Shown piece after piece: positions 31,646-33,641 of a stretch of 33,641 bases of DNA. How positions within the stretch are numbered: position 1 is the stretch's first letter; each line of letters begins with the position of its first letter. The notes under the pieces were generated by a model. It made no database searches and had not been told where the DNA came from. It saw nothing but the letters and a program-made list of their open reading frames with translations. The position numbers were made by a program, and so were the translations under genes. Where the stretch lies: NCBI GenBank assembly GCA_910592005.1, contig CAJVPP010000395.1:1-33641 (forward strand), given 5' to 3'. The DNA comes from Funneliformis mosseae (taxonomy: Eukaryota > Glomeromycota > Glomeromycetes > Glomerales > Glomeraceae).

Positions 31646-32063
31646 ATAAATAAAAAGGTGCTATTTTTATAGTTGAGCATTAACTTATATAATAAGTAAA
31701 TAATACTAATATAATATAAAAATCTTATTTCTTACTATATATTATTAATTTTGCTAAAGTTTTATTAAATCATTCAATAAGACCTTTTATTTGTGAATGA
31801 TAAGAAATTGTAAAATTATATTAAATATAAAATTTTTTTATTAATCTTGTGATAAATTGATTATTGAAATGAGTTTCTCTATTAGATTAGATTTTTTAGA
31901 AACATCTATAATAACATCACTTATCAAAATAGTCCAAATCAACTAAAAATTAGATGGTAAATTTTAGGCTAATTTTGGTACTATTTATGATTGTTTTGCC
32001 ATTTTTTTGATCAGTACAAATAGGTGCTAATAATATGCTAATTATCTCTAAACAGATATAGCC
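31646..32063. other. AT-rich DNA, no gene seen
   Basis: No supported gene or element. Words such as TTTAGGCTAATTTTGG near 31967 are loosely inverted relatives of the 66-bp repeat that follows. Confidence 0.35.
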
Positions 32064-32275
32064 ATTCAGCATTAATTCAGAACTTAAATTCATTTATAAA
32101 TCAGCCTAAAATTGATGTTAATTCAGCATCATTCAGCATTAATTCAGAATTTAAACAACCATAAATTAGCCTAAAATTGACCTCAATTCAGTATCAATTC
32201 AGCATTAATTTAGAACTTAAATAATCATAAATTAGCCTAAATTAATCTCAATTTGATATCAATTCGGTCAAATAA
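32064..32275. repeat. 66-67-bp tandem repeat, about 3 copies
   Basis: ATTCAGCATTAATTCAGAA and variants start at 32064, 32131 and 32197, followed in each unit by AACTTAAA, ATAAATTAGCCTAAAATTGA and TCAATTCAG(C/T)ATC. Confidence 0.75.
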
Positions 32276-32670
32276 GTATATAAAATTGATATATTTTATT
32301 TATTAAATTTATTAAATATTAAAATTTTATTAATAATAAACTAATATAATTTGTAAAAACATAATATAAATATTATCAAAATCTATTGATTAATTTTCTA
32401 TTTAAAAAATATAAGTAAAAAATAAAAAAACTATGTAAAATAATAAAAATGTAATCCATTTTTTTTCTTAATTCGCTTTAAATCATCCTAAATATTTATT
32501 ATCATAATATTGTTATTTTTTTAAAAAAAAAAAAAGAATAAATTAATAAAATATAATCTATTTTTCTTTAAAAAATCCTTCAAAAATAATAAAAAATCTA
32601 CTCTTTCTCATTAAAACATTTGAAATTATCTTTTTTTAATTATAGAAATAAAAAAATTAGCTTATAATTT
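32276..32670. other. AT-rich DNA, no gene seen
   Basis: Poly-A and poly-T stretches; nothing supported. Confidence 0.4.
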
Positions 32671-32945
32671 AAAAAGTTGACTGCTGATTAATAAAATTCA
32701 ACTAAAATTTCATCTAATTTGATGGTTAGAGGCATGTTTCTTTTATAAAAAGTAAAAAAATCAATTTATTTTTTATATATTTTTTGAAAAATTGACTAAA
32801 ATTCAACTTAAATTTCATTCGATATTGATAGTTAAAAGCATGCTTCTATTATAAAAAGTAAAAAAATCAGTTTATTTTTTGAAAAGTTGACTAAAATACA
32901 ATTTTTTCTTCATTTAATTTTAATAGTTGAAGGTGAAAATTAATT
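32671..32945. repeat. Imperfect ~95-115-bp tandem repeat, 3 copies
   Basis: AAA(A/G)TTGACT marks unit starts near 32676, 32791 and 32886. The first two units share TCAACTAAAATTTCAT..GAT, GGCATGTTTCT/AGCATGCTTCT and TATAAAAAGTAAAAAAATCA; the third is truncated. Confidence 0.65.
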
Positions 32946-33249
32946 AAAATTTAACTTAAGGTCTTTTTATTTTTGAGACAATTTTTTTTTCAGTATTTTG
33001 GTAAAATATAAAAAGAGAAAATTTGAAAATGATTGTAAAAAGATAAAGTTTGAATTAAAATTATTTTTAAAAAGTTAAAAAATTAAGCTTATTTATATAA
33101 ATATTTCTATATATACTAGGAATAAACTCAAATAATACATTAAATCAATATCAAACAATCATATATTCAATATTATTTTAGTAAATTAGTTTAATCTGAA
33201 AGTTCAGTTCATTAAAATGATAATATATCAATCTAAATAAACAATAATA
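32946..33249. other. AT-rich DNA, no gene seen
   Basis: No gene, repeat or boundary that I can support in this short interval. Confidence 0.4.
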
Positions 33250-33472
33250 TTATCATTTCTTAAGTACAATAAAATTATCATCCCTAAGAAATGATAAATG
33301 CATTATTTCTTAGAAATGATAAAACTATTGTTTCTAAAAAATGATAAATACATCATTTCTTAGAAATGATAAATCTATTATACCTAAGATATGATAAATG
33401 CATTATTTCTTAGGAATAATAAAACTATTATATCTAAAATATGATAAATTTATCATATTTAAGATATCCCTT
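33250..33472. repeat. 25-bp minisatellite with palindromic TTTCTTAGAAA core
   Basis: Units read TTTCTTAGAAATGATAAAAC plus TATTG, with variants, about 9 copies. The core TTTCTTAGAAA or TTTCTAAAAA is near-palindromic, so single strands could form serial hairpins. Confidence 0.75.
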
Positions 33473-33641
33473 AAACTGTAAAAGTTCACAGGCAAATTTG
33501 CCTGCTTATTTACTATAAATTCCCTTCTGATTTACTTTTATGAAAAATTAAAATTTTTAAAAAATTTTTTTTTAAATTAATTTTATAAATATATATAATA
33601 TTATAATAAATTTTATTTTTTAATTATATAATAAATAATTT
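33473..33641. other. Window end, AT-rich
   Basis: Contains the dyad CAGGCAAATTTGCCTG (about 33490-33505), otherwise only A/T runs. The sequence stops without an evident boundary. Confidence 0.4.

Noticed and set aside
30800..33472. CRISPR-like arrays
   Set aside because: Units are contiguous and diverged with no unique spacers; the genome is eukaryotic with spliced genes.

Overview
The window looks like a stretch of a very AT-rich eukaryotic (fungal) genome. The best match I can infer is an arbuscular-mycorrhizal fungus of the Rhizophagus/Glomeromycotina type. The reasons are short GT-AG introns (about 75-120 bp), a secreted kelch-repeat membrane protein, a protein kinase fused to Sel1 repeats, and gene-poor, repeat-rich DNA with many decayed DNA transposons. 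The organism is inference; gene structures, inverted repeats and target-site duplications were read directly.

Layout. 1-3.6 kb: intergenic DNA with two small coding-like relics. 3.6-4.1 kb: a 30-bp minisatellite. 6.45-8.04 kb (minus): a four-exon kelch gene with signal peptide and C-terminal membrane anchor, broken by an apparent 1-nt deletion. 8.49-12.6 kb: a cluster of small non-autonomous elements: a 433-bp hAT-type MITE with an 8-bp duplication, a TATATGGG foldback, a pogo-like MITE flanked by TA, and an inverted-repeat unit holding degenerate TTAGNN hexamers. 13.6-14.15 kb: the C-terminal end of a dead MULE/FAR1-type transposase, then a strong hairpin. 14.9-17.3 kb (plus): a five-exon kinase-Sel1 gene with a frame break just before the HRD catalytic loop.

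From 17.3 kb on, the sequence becomes extremely AT-rich and is built from tandem repeats and dead elements. A ~190-bp satellite (19.4-19.9 kb, resuming at 26.4 kb) is split by a 6,488-bp CACTA element at 19943-26430. The element has imperfect CACTA-type terminal repeats and a TTA target duplication, and removing it rejoins the satellite unit. It carries two dead genes arranged head to head: a TNP2-type transposase (plus) and an unrecognised coiled-coil accessory gene (minus). At 26.97-29.68 kb lies a long, heavily decayed relic of an unidentified protein family. After it come a 188-bp satellite, a 30-bp minisatellite, a second TATATGGG foldback, a 66-bp repeat, a ~100-bp repeat and a 25-bp minisatellite.

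Only the kelch and kinase genes are plausible host genes, and both carry a frame defect here. I saw no rRNA, convincing tRNA or CRISPR array. The main discovery value lies in the dated nested insertion, the two-gene CACTA element with its unknown partner protein, the near-nucleosomal satellites and the uncharacterised relic family.
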